Assembly (NCBI RefSeq): GCF_000403355.2
Contig: NZ_KE159646.1
Span: 2,097,561-2,161,560 of the forward strand
Direction: 5' to 3'
Origin: Adlercreutzia caecimuris B7
Lineage (GTDB): Bacteria > Actinomycetota > Coriobacteriia > Coriobacteriales > Eggerthellaceae
Length of the DNA stretch: 64,000 bases
The notes under the pieces are model-generated. The model was not told the origin of the DNA and searched no databases. It worked only from the letters and a program-made list of their open reading frames with translations. The position numbers were made by a program, and so were the translations under genes. Shown here piece after piece: positions 49,241 to 58,228 of this stretch (positions are counted from its first letter, which is position 1; every line of letters begins with the position of its first letter).

Positions 49241-49407
49241 AAGTCCTGTTCCCGCCATACACTGCGATGGACCGACGTATTGAACTGAGGGAGCTTTAGA
49301 AGCTGGTGGAATGGAGATTCGTGTCCGTTGATACGAAAGCCAGGATCCCAGATGCGAGCACCCACCTTGTGAGGTGGGTTCATCCTCTGGCGGGGGCGGG
49401 GCATTTT
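49241..49407 (+). ncRNA. ssrS: 6S RNA (SsrS) candidate
   Basis: About 165 nt. The ends form a 13-bp closing stem: CCTGTTCCCGCCA against TGGCGGGGGCGGGG, with G-U pairs. The 3' half has GAGCACCCACCTTGTGAGGT then GGGTTCATCC, resembling the CACCTTG...GGGTTCAAGG part of known 6S RNAs. The interior can form a long hairpin with a central bubble (around GCGATGGACC and the complementary 3' half). 6S RNA mimics an open promoter and sequesters RNA polymerase in stationary phase. No reading frame fits this gap. 49085-49228 holds only leader sequence. Confidence 0.72.
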
Positions 49408-49441
49408 ATCTTTCCGTCTCTGAGCTTGCCGGCTTTACTTC

Positions 49442-50242
49442 CTACAGAGCGTCTGTCGCCTCTTCCGCCAGATGATTGTGCACGTAGGGCGCAATGGCGC
49501 GAATGGCCGCGTCCTTCGCCGGCCCCACCTTGCTCGCATCGGCTATAGTGAAACTGAGACTCCCCTGGAACCCGTAATCAGTAATGGCGCTGAAGCTGAC
49601 CTGCGGCTTTTTCTTGATCTTGCTCACCCGCGCCACGGCCTTCTCGGCCGCATCCTCGATATGGTGGGCTGCCGCCGTGAGTCGTTCGCTGTTGGTGGTG
49701 ACCACCAAATTGATGGAGACATCGGTAATGGGGGACAGCTTCGCCACCGCTGTTGAGGTCATGAGCGAGTTGGGAATGTTAATGCGGTTGCCGGAGCTGT
49801 CGACGATAGAGGTGTAGCGCCAGGTGACATCCTGCACCACGCCGCTCACCCCCGAAGGCCCCATGCGAATGTTATCGCCCGGTTCCACGGAACGCGACAG
49901 GCTGACCTGCAAACCGCCGAGCAGATTCGAGAGCGTGTCCTGAAAACCCAGGGAGATGGCAATACCGACGACGCCCAGGCCGGTGATCATGGCGTTCACG
50001 TTCACGTTGAAGCAAATGGAGAGCACGCATCCCACGCCGATGACCCACACAATGACGCGCACCAAATTGATGAAGATGGAACTGGAGGGCAGCAGCGTCG
50101 TGCGGTTCAGCAGACGGCGCATAAACGATACCGTGATGCGGGACACCACAAACGTGATAGCGAGAATGATCGCGGCACCGAGCGCAGCGGTGAACCAGTC
50201 CTCATGGATGAACGAATCGAATATGCCGAACAACTGCTCCAT
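49442..50242 (-). CDS. Small-conductance mechanosensitive channel, MscS family
   Basis: 266 residues, start after AAGGAGCC. Three N-terminal helices; the pore helix and beta domain follow (GLGVVGIAISLGFQDTLSNL, LGGLQVSLSRSVEPGDNIRM, NIPNSLMTSTAVAKLSP). Releases solutes on hypo-osmotic shock. Downstream of pknB on the same strand with a hairpin between them (50260-50289). Confidence 0.95.
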   Translation of the reverse strand: MEQLFGIFDSFIHEDWFTAALGAAIILAITFVVSRITVSFMRRLLNRTTLLPSSSIFINLVRVIVWVIGVGCVLSICFNVNVNAMITGLGVVGIAISLGFQDTLSNLLGGLQVSLSRSVEPGDNIRMGPSGVSGVVQDVTWRYTSIVDSSGNRINIPNSLMTSTAVAKLSPITDVSINLVVTTNSERLTAAAHHIEDAAEKAVARVSKIKKKPQVSFSAITDYGFQGSLSFTIADASKVGPAKDAAIRAIAPYVHNHLAEEATDAL

Positions 50243-50259
50243 GGCTCCTTATTATAGGA

Positions 50260-50289
50260 GCGACCTCCCACCTGCAGGAAGGAGGTCGC
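50260..50289 (-). terminator. Hairpin between pknB and mscS
   Basis: Perfect 9-bp arms GCGACCTCC / GGAGGTCGC with a 12-nt loop; no T-run follows, and it abuts the mscS ribosome site, so partial termination or processing. Confidence 0.5.
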
Positions 50290-50360
50290 CGGCCTTCATC
50301 GTATTGTTGCAGAAACAGCGCGCCGTTGCCGTGGAGGCTGCTGTTTTGCCGAGCGCGCGG

Positions 50361-52448
50361 CTAGTTAGCGGGGGCTTGGGCGTCGTCGGGGTCGTCGGGC
50401 GTATCGGCACCCGGGTCGGTGTCGTCGGGGCTGGGCGTGGGCGTCGGCTCCGGCTCGTCAGGGGTGGTGGGCGTTGTGGGCTCCTGGGTAGGTTCGGGAC
50501 CATCGCTGATGACGATGGTCACCGTGGAGCCAGGCACCGCAGTGCCGCCGGAGGGGCTCTGGCTGATCACGTTCCCCTTGGGAACGCTGCTGCTGTAGGC
50601 AGAATCGGTGCTCACCTTGAAGCCGGCGTTCTTCAGCGTGCTCGTGGCCTTGGATTCGGACATATTCCCACTCGACACATCGGGCACTTCATTCTCCTCG
50701 GGGCCGTCGCTCACGGTGATTTTCACCGTGGAACCAGGCTTCACCTTGTCGTTCAGCGGATCCTGCTTGAACACGGTGCCCTTGTCCTTGTCGCTGTAGT
50801 CGTGGCGCACATCCACACCGAAGCCCTCGGCCTGCAGCTTGCTCTTGGCCTCTTCTTCGGTCGAGCCGATCACGTTGGGCGCCTGCACCAGCTCGGTGCC
50901 GCGCGACACCACGTACTCAATCTCCGTACCCTTCGCCACCGAGGAGCCCGCCGAGGGGCTCTGATCCATAATGTGGCCGTCTTCCACGGAGTCGGAGTAG
51001 CCGCTCTCCCGCTCCACGGCCTTCAAGCCCACCTCCTCGGCAGCCGCCTTGGCCTGATCGGGCGTCATCTTATAGAAGTCGGGCACCGAGACGGTCTCAT
51101 CCCCCTGGGACAGCACGAGGTTCACCTTGGACCCCTTGGCCGCCTTGCCCGTCGGGTCCTGGCTGATAACCAGCCCCGGCTCCACATTCTCATCGAAGGT
51201 GCTGCTCACCACGCCGAGCTCGAAGCCGGCACGTTCCAGCTCGCTCTTGGCCTCAGGCTGGGTCTTGCCCGTCACGTTGGGCACGTCCACCATCTCGCCG
51301 GTTGCGCCGCCGCCCGCCAGAGCAAAGGCAATGCCCGCGATAAGCGCGACAGCGAGCACGGCTGCAATGGCAATGATCAGCGGCTTTTTGCTCTTCGGGG
51401 CTGTATGGGAGTCACGATAGCTCGTGGCCTGGAAGCTGCCCGTGGCGCTGGGACTCGTCGCGCCCCCGTGCATGACGGGCATGGCCTGGGTGCCATCCAC
51501 CGGCGCCACGCCGCCCATAACGGCCGTGGCCGCAGCGGTGTTCACACCCACAGGAGCGCCTATCATCTGGGTGCGGGCGCTCGTGAAACCGGCGCCCCCC
51601 GGCAGCGTCACGGGACGACCCGCCAGATAGTCGTTCAGGGCCATGCGCATATCGTTGGCCGTGGCAAAGCGGGCCTGGGGGTTCTTCGCCAGGGCCACCA
51701 TGATGATGTCCTCGAGATCGGGGTCGATATCGGGGTTGATGGCCGACGGCGGGGTGGGCTCGTCCTTCACCTGCTGCATGGCCACCGACACGGCATCGGG
51801 GCCGTCAAAGGGCAGCTTGCCCGTAGCCGCTTCGTACAGCACGATACCCAGCGAGTAGATGTCGCTGGCCGCAGTGAGGTCTTTGCCCTGGGCCTGTTCC
51901 GGCGAAATATAGTGCGCGGTGCCCAACACCGCCGAGGTCTTGTCGTTCACGGAGTTCTTGGCCCGGGCAATGCCGAAGTCCATCACCTTCACGTTGCCGT
52001 CGGGCTGCACCATAATGTTCTGGGGCTTGATGTCGCGATGGATGATATCCTGATTGTGGGCCACAGTCAGCGCCTGGCACACCTGGCTGCCGATCTCGGC
52101 GGCTTTGCGCTGGTTGATGGCACCGCGCTGCTGGATAGCAGTCTTCAAGTCGGATCCGCGCACGAACTCCATGACGATGAAGTAGGTGTCGTCATCATGG
52201 CCCCAATCGTACACGTTCACGATATAAGGGCTCTGCAAGTTCGCCGCCGAAGCCGCTTCCTGGCGGAAACGCTGGGTAAACGAGGGATCGGCCGCAAACT
52301 GCGGCAGCATCACCTTCACAGCCACCACACGGCCAAGCGTGCTGTCTTGGGCTCGGTACACCTCGGCCATACCGCCGATGCCGATGCGGTCTTTTATCTC
52401 GTAACGGCCGTTGAAGACCTTGCCTGTCATGGTTCCCTGTCCGGTCAC
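50361..52448 (-). CDS. pknB: Membrane Ser/Thr protein kinase with four PASTA domains
   Basis: 695 residues from a GTG with AAGGAGCAACGAAA. Kinase: GIGGMAEVYRA, VVAVKVML, HRDIKPQNIMV, MDFGIARAK, GTAHYISPEQ, all intact. Juxtamembrane linker, TM (PLIIAIAAVLAVALIAGIAFALA, about 360-382), then four PASTA repeats each starting V-P-x-V/F and ending S-x-G/D-G, and an acidic Pro/Thr tail. PASTA domains bind muropeptides or lipid II; the kinase adjusts cell-wall synthesis and division. Partners in the same operon: PP2C, two FHA proteins, and the RodA-PBP fusion. No pknA gene is present. Confidence 0.97.
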   Translation of the reverse strand: MTGQGTMTGKVFNGRYEIKDRIGIGGMAEVYRAQDSTLGRVVAVKVMLPQFAADPSFTQRFRQEAASAANLQSPYIVNVYDWGHDDDTYFIVMEFVRGSDLKTAIQQRGAINQRKAAEIGSQVCQALTVAHNQDIIHRDIKPQNIMVQPDGNVKVMDFGIARAKNSVNDKTSAVLGTAHYISPEQAQGKDLTAASDIYSLGIVLYEAATGKLPFDGPDAVSVAMQQVKDEPTPPSAINPDIDPDLEDIIMVALAKNPQARFATANDMRMALNDYLAGRPVTLPGGAGFTSARTQMIGAPVGVNTAAATAVMGGVAPVDGTQAMPVMHGGATSPSATGSFQATSYRDSHTAPKSKKPLIIAIAAVLAVALIAGIAFALAGGGATGEMVDVPNVTGKTQPEAKSELERAGFELGVVSSTFDENVEPGLVISQDPTGKAAKGSKVNLVLSQGDETVSVPDFYKMTPDQAKAAAEEVGLKAVERESGYSDSVEDGHIMDQSPSAGSSVAKGTEIEYVVSRGTELVQAPNVIGSTEEEAKSKLQAEGFGVDVRHDYSDKDKGTVFKQDPLNDKVKPGSTVKITVSDGPEENEVPDVSSGNMSESKATSTLKNAGFKVSTDSAYSSSVPKGNVISQSPSGGTAVPGSTVTIVISDGPEPTQEPTTPTTPDEPEPTPTPSPDDTDPGADTPDDPDDAQAPAN

Positions 52449-52527
52449 TTTCGTTGCTCCTTAACGTTCCATCTGCTGCGTTTGCGTTGCTGTGTGTCTA
52501 TGGACTCGCGTAAGTTCCTTCATTCTA

Positions 52528-55311
52528 CTATAGCGCCCCCGTCACTTCGAGAGCTGTCTTCATAACGTCATGGGCCGCGCTGGCGCCCGCGCCCGACTCG
52601 CCGCGCTCGATGGCCACCGCCACCACGACCTTCGGGTCGTCGGCCGGGGCCAGGCCCACAAACCAGCTGTCGTCGTCGCCGTCTCCACGCTCGTGGGTGC
52701 CCGTCTTGCCAGCCACGGACACGCCATCAATAGCCGCCCGCGAACCGGTACCCTCGGTCACCACGCCCTTCATCACTTCGATTTCCTCTTCGGCCGTCTT
52801 CTTGTCGATGGCCTGCTTCAGCTTCATCGGAATAGGCGTGAAGCCCCGTTCGCCGTTGGCGTTGTAAATGCCGTCCACCAGGTAGGGCTTCATGAGGGCC
52901 CCCTCGTTGGCGATAGCCGATCCCGCCATGCACATCTGCATGACAGTGGCCTGGGGACCAGCTGGGCTCTCGTGCTCGCCCACCGGCTCGCCGCAGGCGG
53001 CCCACGCCGTCTCCCATTCGGTCATTTCATCGGGATTAGGCATGAGCGACATGGCCAGGGGCAAATCGAAGTCAATCTGCTCGTTGAAGCCGAAACTGCA
53101 CGCCATGTTCACGAGCAGGTCGGATCCCAACTGCACGCCCACCTGGCCGAACACGGTGTTCGAGGAATACCACATGGCCTGGGCCAGAGTGATCTTGCCG
53201 TAGGAGCGCTTCTTCACGTTGGTGACCGGCGCGTTGCCGATGTCCATCTCGCCGGGCGAGTCGTAGACGGAGTCGGCCTTGGCGATACCGTCTTGCAGGG
53301 CGGCGGCCAAGGTGACCGTCTTGAACGTGGAGCCCGGAGCGTACAGGGCCTGGGTGGCGCGATTGTACAGCTCCGACGAATCAGTGCTGTTGTCGGCCGC
53401 CGCGGTCAGCAACGCCTCGTAGTCGGAGGCGTCGTAGGTAGGCGAGGAAGCCAGGGCGTACACGGCGCCGGTTTCCGGGTTCATGGCCACAATGGCACCC
53501 ACTTTGCCGGCCAGAGCCTCCTGAGCCGCCCGCTGAATCTTGGAGTCGATGGTCAGGGTAACGTCGTTGCCCTTCGTCTGAATACCCGCCAGAGAGTTCA
53601 CCACATCGGTGAAACTCGCGAAGTTCTGCTCGCCGCGCAGCGTGTCGTTGTAGGCCGCCTCGATGCCGGCGGTGCCGAACTTCTGGGACGAGTAGCCCAC
53701 CACATGGGCCGCCAAATCGCCCGCAGGATACTCGCGACGGTAGCCGCCGTCATCCTGAAGCACCGATTGGGCCAGCACCACCCCGTCAACGGTGGAAATA
53801 GTGCCGCGTTCCATCTTCGCCTGGCGAGCGATAGTGTGGTTGTTGCTGGGCATAGCTTGATACTCCGGCGCCTTGAACACCATCAGGTAAGTGAGGTTGG
53901 CGACGAGCACGGCGAACAGCGCCGAGAAGATGATCATCGTACCGGTAAGGCGTTTGCCGAGCGCCACACGCCCGAGCACGGCATCTCCGCCGTGGGCGCC
54001 GATGGCCCCGGTCTGGCGCATTTCCTCGCCCACACCCGTGCCCTCGTCGCCGCAACGCAGAAGGCAGGCCAAAATGATGAAACTGGCGATGAGCGACGAG
54101 CCGCCCTGGCTGACGAAGGGCAGCGTGATGCCCGTCAGGGGGATAAGGCGGGTGACGCCGCCGACAATGATGAAGGCCTGGAGCACGATGATGGAGGTAA
54201 GGCCCACGGCCGTGAAGGAGCTGACATCGGACTTGGCTCGGGCCGCCGTCACGATGCCGCGAATGGCGAAGCACAGGTACAGCAGCAGCATGCCCGCTGC
54301 GCCCATAAGGCCCGCTTCCTCGGCAATGACAGGAAAGATGAAGTCGCTCTCGGCCACGGGAATACCGCCGGCGGACACCGGGCCGCCGCCCATGCCGCGA
54401 CCGATGCCGGTGCCGAACAGGTCGCCATCGGCGATGGAGAACAGCGACTGCACCAACTGGAAGCCGCCCTCCTGGGCGTAGGCGAAGGGGTCGAGCCAAA
54501 TTTCCACGCGGGTGCGCACATGGCCCATGATGCCATAAAGCGCCACGGCCGCAATTGCAGCAAGGCCGATGGACACCACCAGATACATCTTCTTGCCCGT
54601 GGCCACGTACAGCATGATGACGAACACGCTGAACAGCACAAGAGCCAAGCCCAGGTCCTTCTCCAGCACAACCACCACGAAGGCGAGCGCCCACATGATA
54701 ATGAGGGGCAGCAGCGTCGGCAGGCTGGGCAGGTGCACCGGACCCACCTTCTGGGTGAACACCGACAGCATCTCGCGGTTGGCCGCCAGATAGGCCGCAA
54801 TGAAGAACACGATGAGGATTTTGGCAATCTCACCGGGCTGGAAGGTGAAGCTGCCAAAGCGCAGCCACAGGCGAGCGCCGCTAATTTCGGTGCCGATGAC
54901 GGGAATCATGGGCGAGAGCAGCAGCAAAATGCCGACGATCACCAGGGTGTATTTGAACCCGGCCAGCTTGTCGAGATTGCGCACAAGCGCCAGAGTGACC
55001 ACGAGCAGGGCCACGCCAATAAACAGCCAGACAACCTGACCAACAGCGTGATCAGGAGAAATGCGCGTGACGAAGGCGATGCCGATACCCGAGAGCGCGA
55101 ATGTGATGGGCAAAAGCGCCGGATCGGCCGCAGGCGCGAGCCAACGCACGGCCAGATGGGCCACGATGAAGGCCGCGAAAATGCCGAGGGGAACCCCCAG
55201 CGTGTTCACGGAAAGCTCCTGACCGCCCGTGACCACCATCATCGCGAACAGCACGATGACGATGGGCGAGGCAATGACGAGAAGCAGCAGCTCTATGTTG
55301 CGGCGCGTCAC
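52528..55311 (-). CDS. Fused RodA/FtsW (SEDS) polymerase and class B penicillin-binding protein
   Basis: 927 residues from a GTG at 55311 (GAGGTG upstream), 7 bp after pstP. Residues 1-~420: SEDS glycosyltransferase with ~10 helices and the signatures EIWLDPFAYAQEGGFQLVQS, GDLFGTGIGRGMGG, ESDFIFPVIAEEAGLMG, GGVTRLIPLTGITLPFVSQGG. A ~40-residue linker, one helix (GTMIIFSALFAVLVANLTYLM) and a transpeptidase follow: S661xxK (GSTFK), S716xN (SSN), K869TG. In most actinobacteria these are separate rodA and pbpA genes; here no stop lies between them. Both halves have their catalytic residues. Confidence 0.93.
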   Translation of the reverse strand: MTRRNIELLLLVIASPIVIVLFAMMVVTGGQELSVNTLGVPLGIFAAFIVAHLAVRWLAPAADPALLPITFALSGIGIAFVTRISPDHAVGQVVWLFIGVALLVVTLALVRNLDKLAGFKYTLVIVGILLLLSPMIPVIGTEISGARLWLRFGSFTFQPGEIAKILIVFFIAAYLAANREMLSVFTQKVGPVHLPSLPTLLPLIIMWALAFVVVVLEKDLGLALVLFSVFVIMLYVATGKKMYLVVSIGLAAIAAVALYGIMGHVRTRVEIWLDPFAYAQEGGFQLVQSLFSIADGDLFGTGIGRGMGGGPVSAGGIPVAESDFIFPVIAEEAGLMGAAGMLLLYLCFAIRGIVTAARAKSDVSSFTAVGLTSIIVLQAFIIVGGVTRLIPLTGITLPFVSQGGSSLIASFIILACLLRCGDEGTGVGEEMRQTGAIGAHGGDAVLGRVALGKRLTGTMIIFSALFAVLVANLTYLMVFKAPEYQAMPSNNHTIARQAKMERGTISTVDGVVLAQSVLQDDGGYRREYPAGDLAAHVVGYSSQKFGTAGIEAAYNDTLRGEQNFASFTDVVNSLAGIQTKGNDVTLTIDSKIQRAAQEALAGKVGAIVAMNPETGAVYALASSPTYDASDYEALLTAAADNSTDSSELYNRATQALYAPGSTFKTVTLAAALQDGIAKADSVYDSPGEMDIGNAPVTNVKKRSYGKITLAQAMWYSSNTVFGQVGVQLGSDLLVNMACSFGFNEQIDFDLPLAMSLMPNPDEMTEWETAWAACGEPVGEHESPAGPQATVMQMCMAGSAIANEGALMKPYLVDGIYNANGERGFTPIPMKLKQAIDKKTAEEEIEVMKGVVTEGTGSRAAIDGVSVAGKTGTHERGDGDDDSWFVGLAPADDPKVVVAVAIERGESGAGASAAHDVMKTALEVTGAL

Positions 55312-55318
55312 GAGCGCA

Positions 55319-56605
55319 TCACCTCGCAGGTTGCGCCGGGTCGGCTGCGGGCGTCGCCGCAGGCTGCGCACTCTCGTCAGCTGGAGCGGCGTCGCCGGAG
55401 GTCGGAGCGCCGCCATCAGGCTGGGCTCCCCCGGGTACCGCCCCGTCAGAGGACGGCGGCGCATCGGCGCTGCCACTCTGCTGCCCAGCCGCAGCGGCCT
55501 CGGCAGCAGCAGCTTCGTCGGCGGTGCGACGTTCGGCGATTTCGGTCTCGTATTCCTTCACCAGCGACTCGGCGGCGTCCAGATTGTCCACTTTGATGCC
55601 CTCTTCACGCAGGCGATTGGCCGTTCCCGGCTGCAGATCGTCGGTGGAAACCTCGGTGGCGCGCACGAGCTTGTGGGCCGAAAAGCCAAACAACTCTCCG
55701 GGAACTCCCTGATAAATAGCTACTTTTCCATTCTGATCGACCAGATAGGCGGAATTGGTCGCCAGGTAGTTGAATCCGTACACGCACCCGGCCAGCACCG
55801 CCACCAACAGCACGCCGAGCATGATAGCCGTCGCGCGAGCGCGGCGGGTCATCTTACGCTGACGCTGCTCGGCCAGGCCGGTCACATCCACCACGATGAC
55901 AGTCACATTGTCGTAACCGCCCAAACCGTTGGCCTCGTTCACGAGCTGCGCGGCGCAGCGCTGCGGATCGCTCGCGTTCTTGAGAATTTTCTCGATCTCG
56001 GGGTCTTCCAGCATGGTGGACAAGCCGTCGGAACACAAAAGCAGACGGTCGCCTGCCTCCACGTTGATCTCGAACAGGTCGGGCTGGGTGCGCGGATCGC
56101 TGCCCAGCGCGCGAGTGATGACCGAGCGCTGGGGGTGCACCCGGGCCTCGGCCTCGGTAATCTGCCCCGCCTCGATAAGATCGGCCACAAGAGAATGGTC
56201 GCGGGTGAGCTGCTGGAGCTTCCCTTGGTGCAGCAGATAGGCACGCGAGTCGCCCACCTGGGCGATGACCAGGCGCTCCTTCTCCAGGATAGCGGCAGTG
56301 CAGGTGCAGCCCATACCCGCACGGCCCACACCCTCCCGTGCCGCCTTGATAACAGCCAGGTTCGCCTCTTCCACCGCCTGGCCGAGCGCGGCCGCATCGG
56401 CGTGGTCGGGCGAGCGTTGCGAGATAACATCTACGGCGATCTCAGAGGCCACCTCGCCGGCGGCGTGGCCGCCCATGCCGTCGCACACCACATACAGCGG
56501 GGGCGCCACCGCCAGAGAGTCTTCATTGTGGTCGCGCACGCAGCCCACATCGGTACGGCTGCCGAAGGTGGAATTGGCCTTCTTTCGGCCCTTTGAGCGC
56601 GCCAT
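55319..56605 (-). CDS. pstP: PP2C-type Ser/Thr phosphatase with extracytoplasmic tail
   Basis: 428 residues. Catalytic PP2C domain 1-~245 with metal-binding Asp motifs (RTDVGCVRDHNEDS, VCDGMGGHAAGE, LLLCSDGLSTML, GGYDNVTVIVV). TM about 265-287 (ATAIMLGVLLVAVLAGCVYGF), then ~140 residues ending in Pro/Ala/Gln/Ser-rich low complexity. Reverses PknB phosphorylation. ATG overlaps the fhaB stop by one base (TAATG). Confidence 0.96.
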   Translation of the reverse strand: MARSKGRKKANSTFGSRTDVGCVRDHNEDSLAVAPPLYVVCDGMGGHAAGEVASEIAVDVISQRSPDHADAAALGQAVEEANLAVIKAAREGVGRAGMGCTCTAAILEKERLVIAQVGDSRAYLLHQGKLQQLTRDHSLVADLIEAGQITEAEARVHPQRSVITRALGSDPRTQPDLFEINVEAGDRLLLCSDGLSTMLEDPEIEKILKNASDPQRCAAQLVNEANGLGGYDNVTVIVVDVTGLAEQRQRKMTRRARATAIMLGVLLVAVLAGCVYGFNYLATNSAYLVDQNGKVAIYQGVPGELFGFSAHKLVRATEVSTDDLQPGTANRLREEGIKVDNLDAAESLVKEYETEIAERRTADEAAAAEAAAAGQQSGSADAPPSSDGAVPGGAQPDGGAPTSGDAAPADESAQPAATPAADPAQPAR

Positions 56606-57018
56606 TACTGGTTCCTCACACGAATATCGACATCACCGATGGTGACGAGATCCTTGTCGCGCAGGGCCACGGGGTCGTGAACGGGCCGCCCGTTCACCGC
56701 TGTGCCGTTTTTCGAACCCAGGTCTTCCACGAAGAGGTTCTGGCCCATGAGCTGGAAGCGCGCGTGGCGCCCCGACACGTAGCCGGCGCCGATGACGATA
56801 TCGGCTCCCGGCGAGCGGCCCACAATGACGGGGCCGTGTACCGCGATGGACACGCCGCGCAGCTCCTTGGGGCCGCGCTCCACCGATACGGTCCAGGTGC
56901 GCTCCTTCTTACGGGAGCCTTTCACCATGCCAATGCCCGTGCGCATGATGGCGAACAGGAACAGATAGAGCAGCGCCACGAACAGCAGGCGCGCGATAAG
57001 CAGTACGAGATCAATCAC
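56605..57018 (-). CDS. fhaB: FHA-domain membrane protein FhaB
   Basis: 137 residues from a GTG with GAGGATCTTCG. N-terminal helix (LVLLIARLLFVALLYLFLFAIM) followed by an FHA domain (VIVGRSPGADIVIGAGYVSGRHARF, NLFVEDLGSKNGTAVNGRPV) that binds phospho-Thr. In actinobacteria FhaB (FipA-type partner) links PknB to division and wall proteins. Confidence 0.93.
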   Translation of the reverse strand: MIDLVLLIARLLFVALLYLFLFAIMRTGIGMVKGSRKKERTWTVSVERGPKELRGVSIAVHGPVIVGRSPGADIVIGAGYVSGRHARFQLMGQNLFVEDLGSKNGTAVNGRPVHDPVALRDKDLVTIGDVDIRVRNQ

Positions 57019-57057
57019 CGAAGATCCTCCTTAGCTCGAATGGCCGCGGACGCACGG

Positions 57058-57915
57058 CTAGATGAGCTGGAATTCGAGGTTGGTGGTGCCCACGATAATG
57101 CGGTCGGCATCGGAAAGGGCCGCGGACTTGATCTGGCGGCCGTTCACGAAGGTGCCGTTGGTGGAGCCCAGGTCGGTGAGAATCCACGCGCCTGATTCGT
57201 CCTGCCGGATTTCCGCATGCACGCGCGACACGTTGATATCGGGAATGACGATGTCGTTCTTCGATTCGCGCCCGATGGTCTCCGCGTCGCCGGGAAGGGT
57301 GAAGGCGCGGTCGTTGGTGATGTCGTAGATGTAGGCCTGGCGCGGCTCTTCGTCGGCCACGTAGTCGTCGTAATCGTAGCCAACCTCGGCAGGGGCGCTG
57401 AAGTCCATGGTTTGGGGCGCCGGAGCCGGGGCAGGCGCGGGAGCCTGGTAACCGTAGCCGACAGGAGCCGCAGGACGCGCCGGGCCGCCCTGATTCAGAA
57501 TGCCGTAGCGGGCGTATTCCTCCTGGCGCAGCTGCTCGACCAAGGGAGAGGCCACCATCTCGGCAATAACGTCGAACTTGCCGTGGCGCAGATCGTCATC
57601 CACGATGAAGCGCACAAGCGGCTGGCCGTCCATAACGAGGCCCGACTCAGCGGCCTTCGCGGACAGGTACGTCTCAGTCTCGCCGGCAAGCGTGGGGTAA
57701 TAGCCGAGAAGGCGCCGATCGTCGTCGGCGTTCACGAGCACGGTGTACAGGGTGGGAGCATACTGCTTACCTGCGCCGACCATCTTCTCGCGGCGCATCT
57801 GCTTCTCGGCCTTCTTGGCAATCTGCACGGGAGACAGCGGGGCCGCGCCCATGCGGTCGGCGGCACCTTCCACGGTGTCTTCCATTTTGCCTTCGAACCT
57901 TGAGAGGAGTCCCAT
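57058..57915 (-). CDS. fhaA: DUF3662/FHA protein FhaA
   Basis: 285 residues. N-terminal DUF3662 domain (MGLLSRFEGKMEDTVEGAADRM; residues 1-~125), a flexible Pro/Ala/Tyr linker, C-terminal FHA (ETIGRESKNDIVIPDINVSRVHAEI, DLGSTNGTFVNGRQI). RBS GGAGAAGCAC. First gene of the fhaA-fhaB-pstP-rodA/pbpA-pknB operon. Phospho-dependent adaptor for the kinase. Confidence 0.95.
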   Translation of the reverse strand: MGLLSRFEGKMEDTVEGAADRMGAAPLSPVQIAKKAEKQMRREKMVGAGKQYAPTLYTVLVNADDDRRLLGYYPTLAGETETYLSAKAAESGLVMDGQPLVRFIVDDDLRHGKFDVIAEMVASPLVEQLRQEEYARYGILNQGGPARPAAPVGYGYQAPAPAPAPAPQTMDFSAPAEVGYDYDDYVADEEPRQAYIYDITNDRAFTLPGDAETIGRESKNDIVIPDINVSRVHAEIRQDESGAWILTDLGSTNGTFVNGRQIKSAALSDADRIIVGTTNLEFQLI

Positions 57916-58129
57916 GTGCTTCTCCTTGTATCTACCATGTTTAAGCTGCGACTAATTTGCACATCCGCATATTCTGCCACAAACCCTTCGTCGCTTGGTC
58001 AACAAGCGCCCAACCTTACGCAATCGTCACAGGGAACGGGGCGGACAGCCGATGCAGGCATCCTCTGCAGCAGGGCGGCGCCGTGCGGCAAGGTAAGCAA
58101 GGCGGAGGCGACGGTTTCGTGCCGTCTTT

Positions 58130-58166
58130 GTGTTGCGGAACACGAGGTGCCCGCGCAGCCTATAAT
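58130..58166 (+). promoter_or_regulatory. Promoter and small palindrome upstream of nrdG
   Basis: TATAAT at 58161 with the palindrome GTGTTGCGGAACAC (58130-58143) in the -35 zone. The GTGTT...AACAC half-sites recall an NrdR-type box but the centre is not A/T-rich. The rest of 57916-58228 shows no gene. Confidence 0.4.
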
Positions 58167-58228
58167 GATGGCCCGTAACCGATACAAGCGCCTCGGGCTG
58201 CGAGGCCCGCACGATGAACGAGGACCCC

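Noticed and set aside
49306-49548. Short plus-strand reading frame over the 6S RNA candidate
   Set aside because: Overlaps the mscS 3' end, has no ribosome site, and the RNA structure explains the sequence better.
52570-55596. A 1008-codon plus-strand frame opposite the RodA-PBP fusion
   Set aside because: Antisense shadow of a protein with intact catalytic motifs; no start signal.
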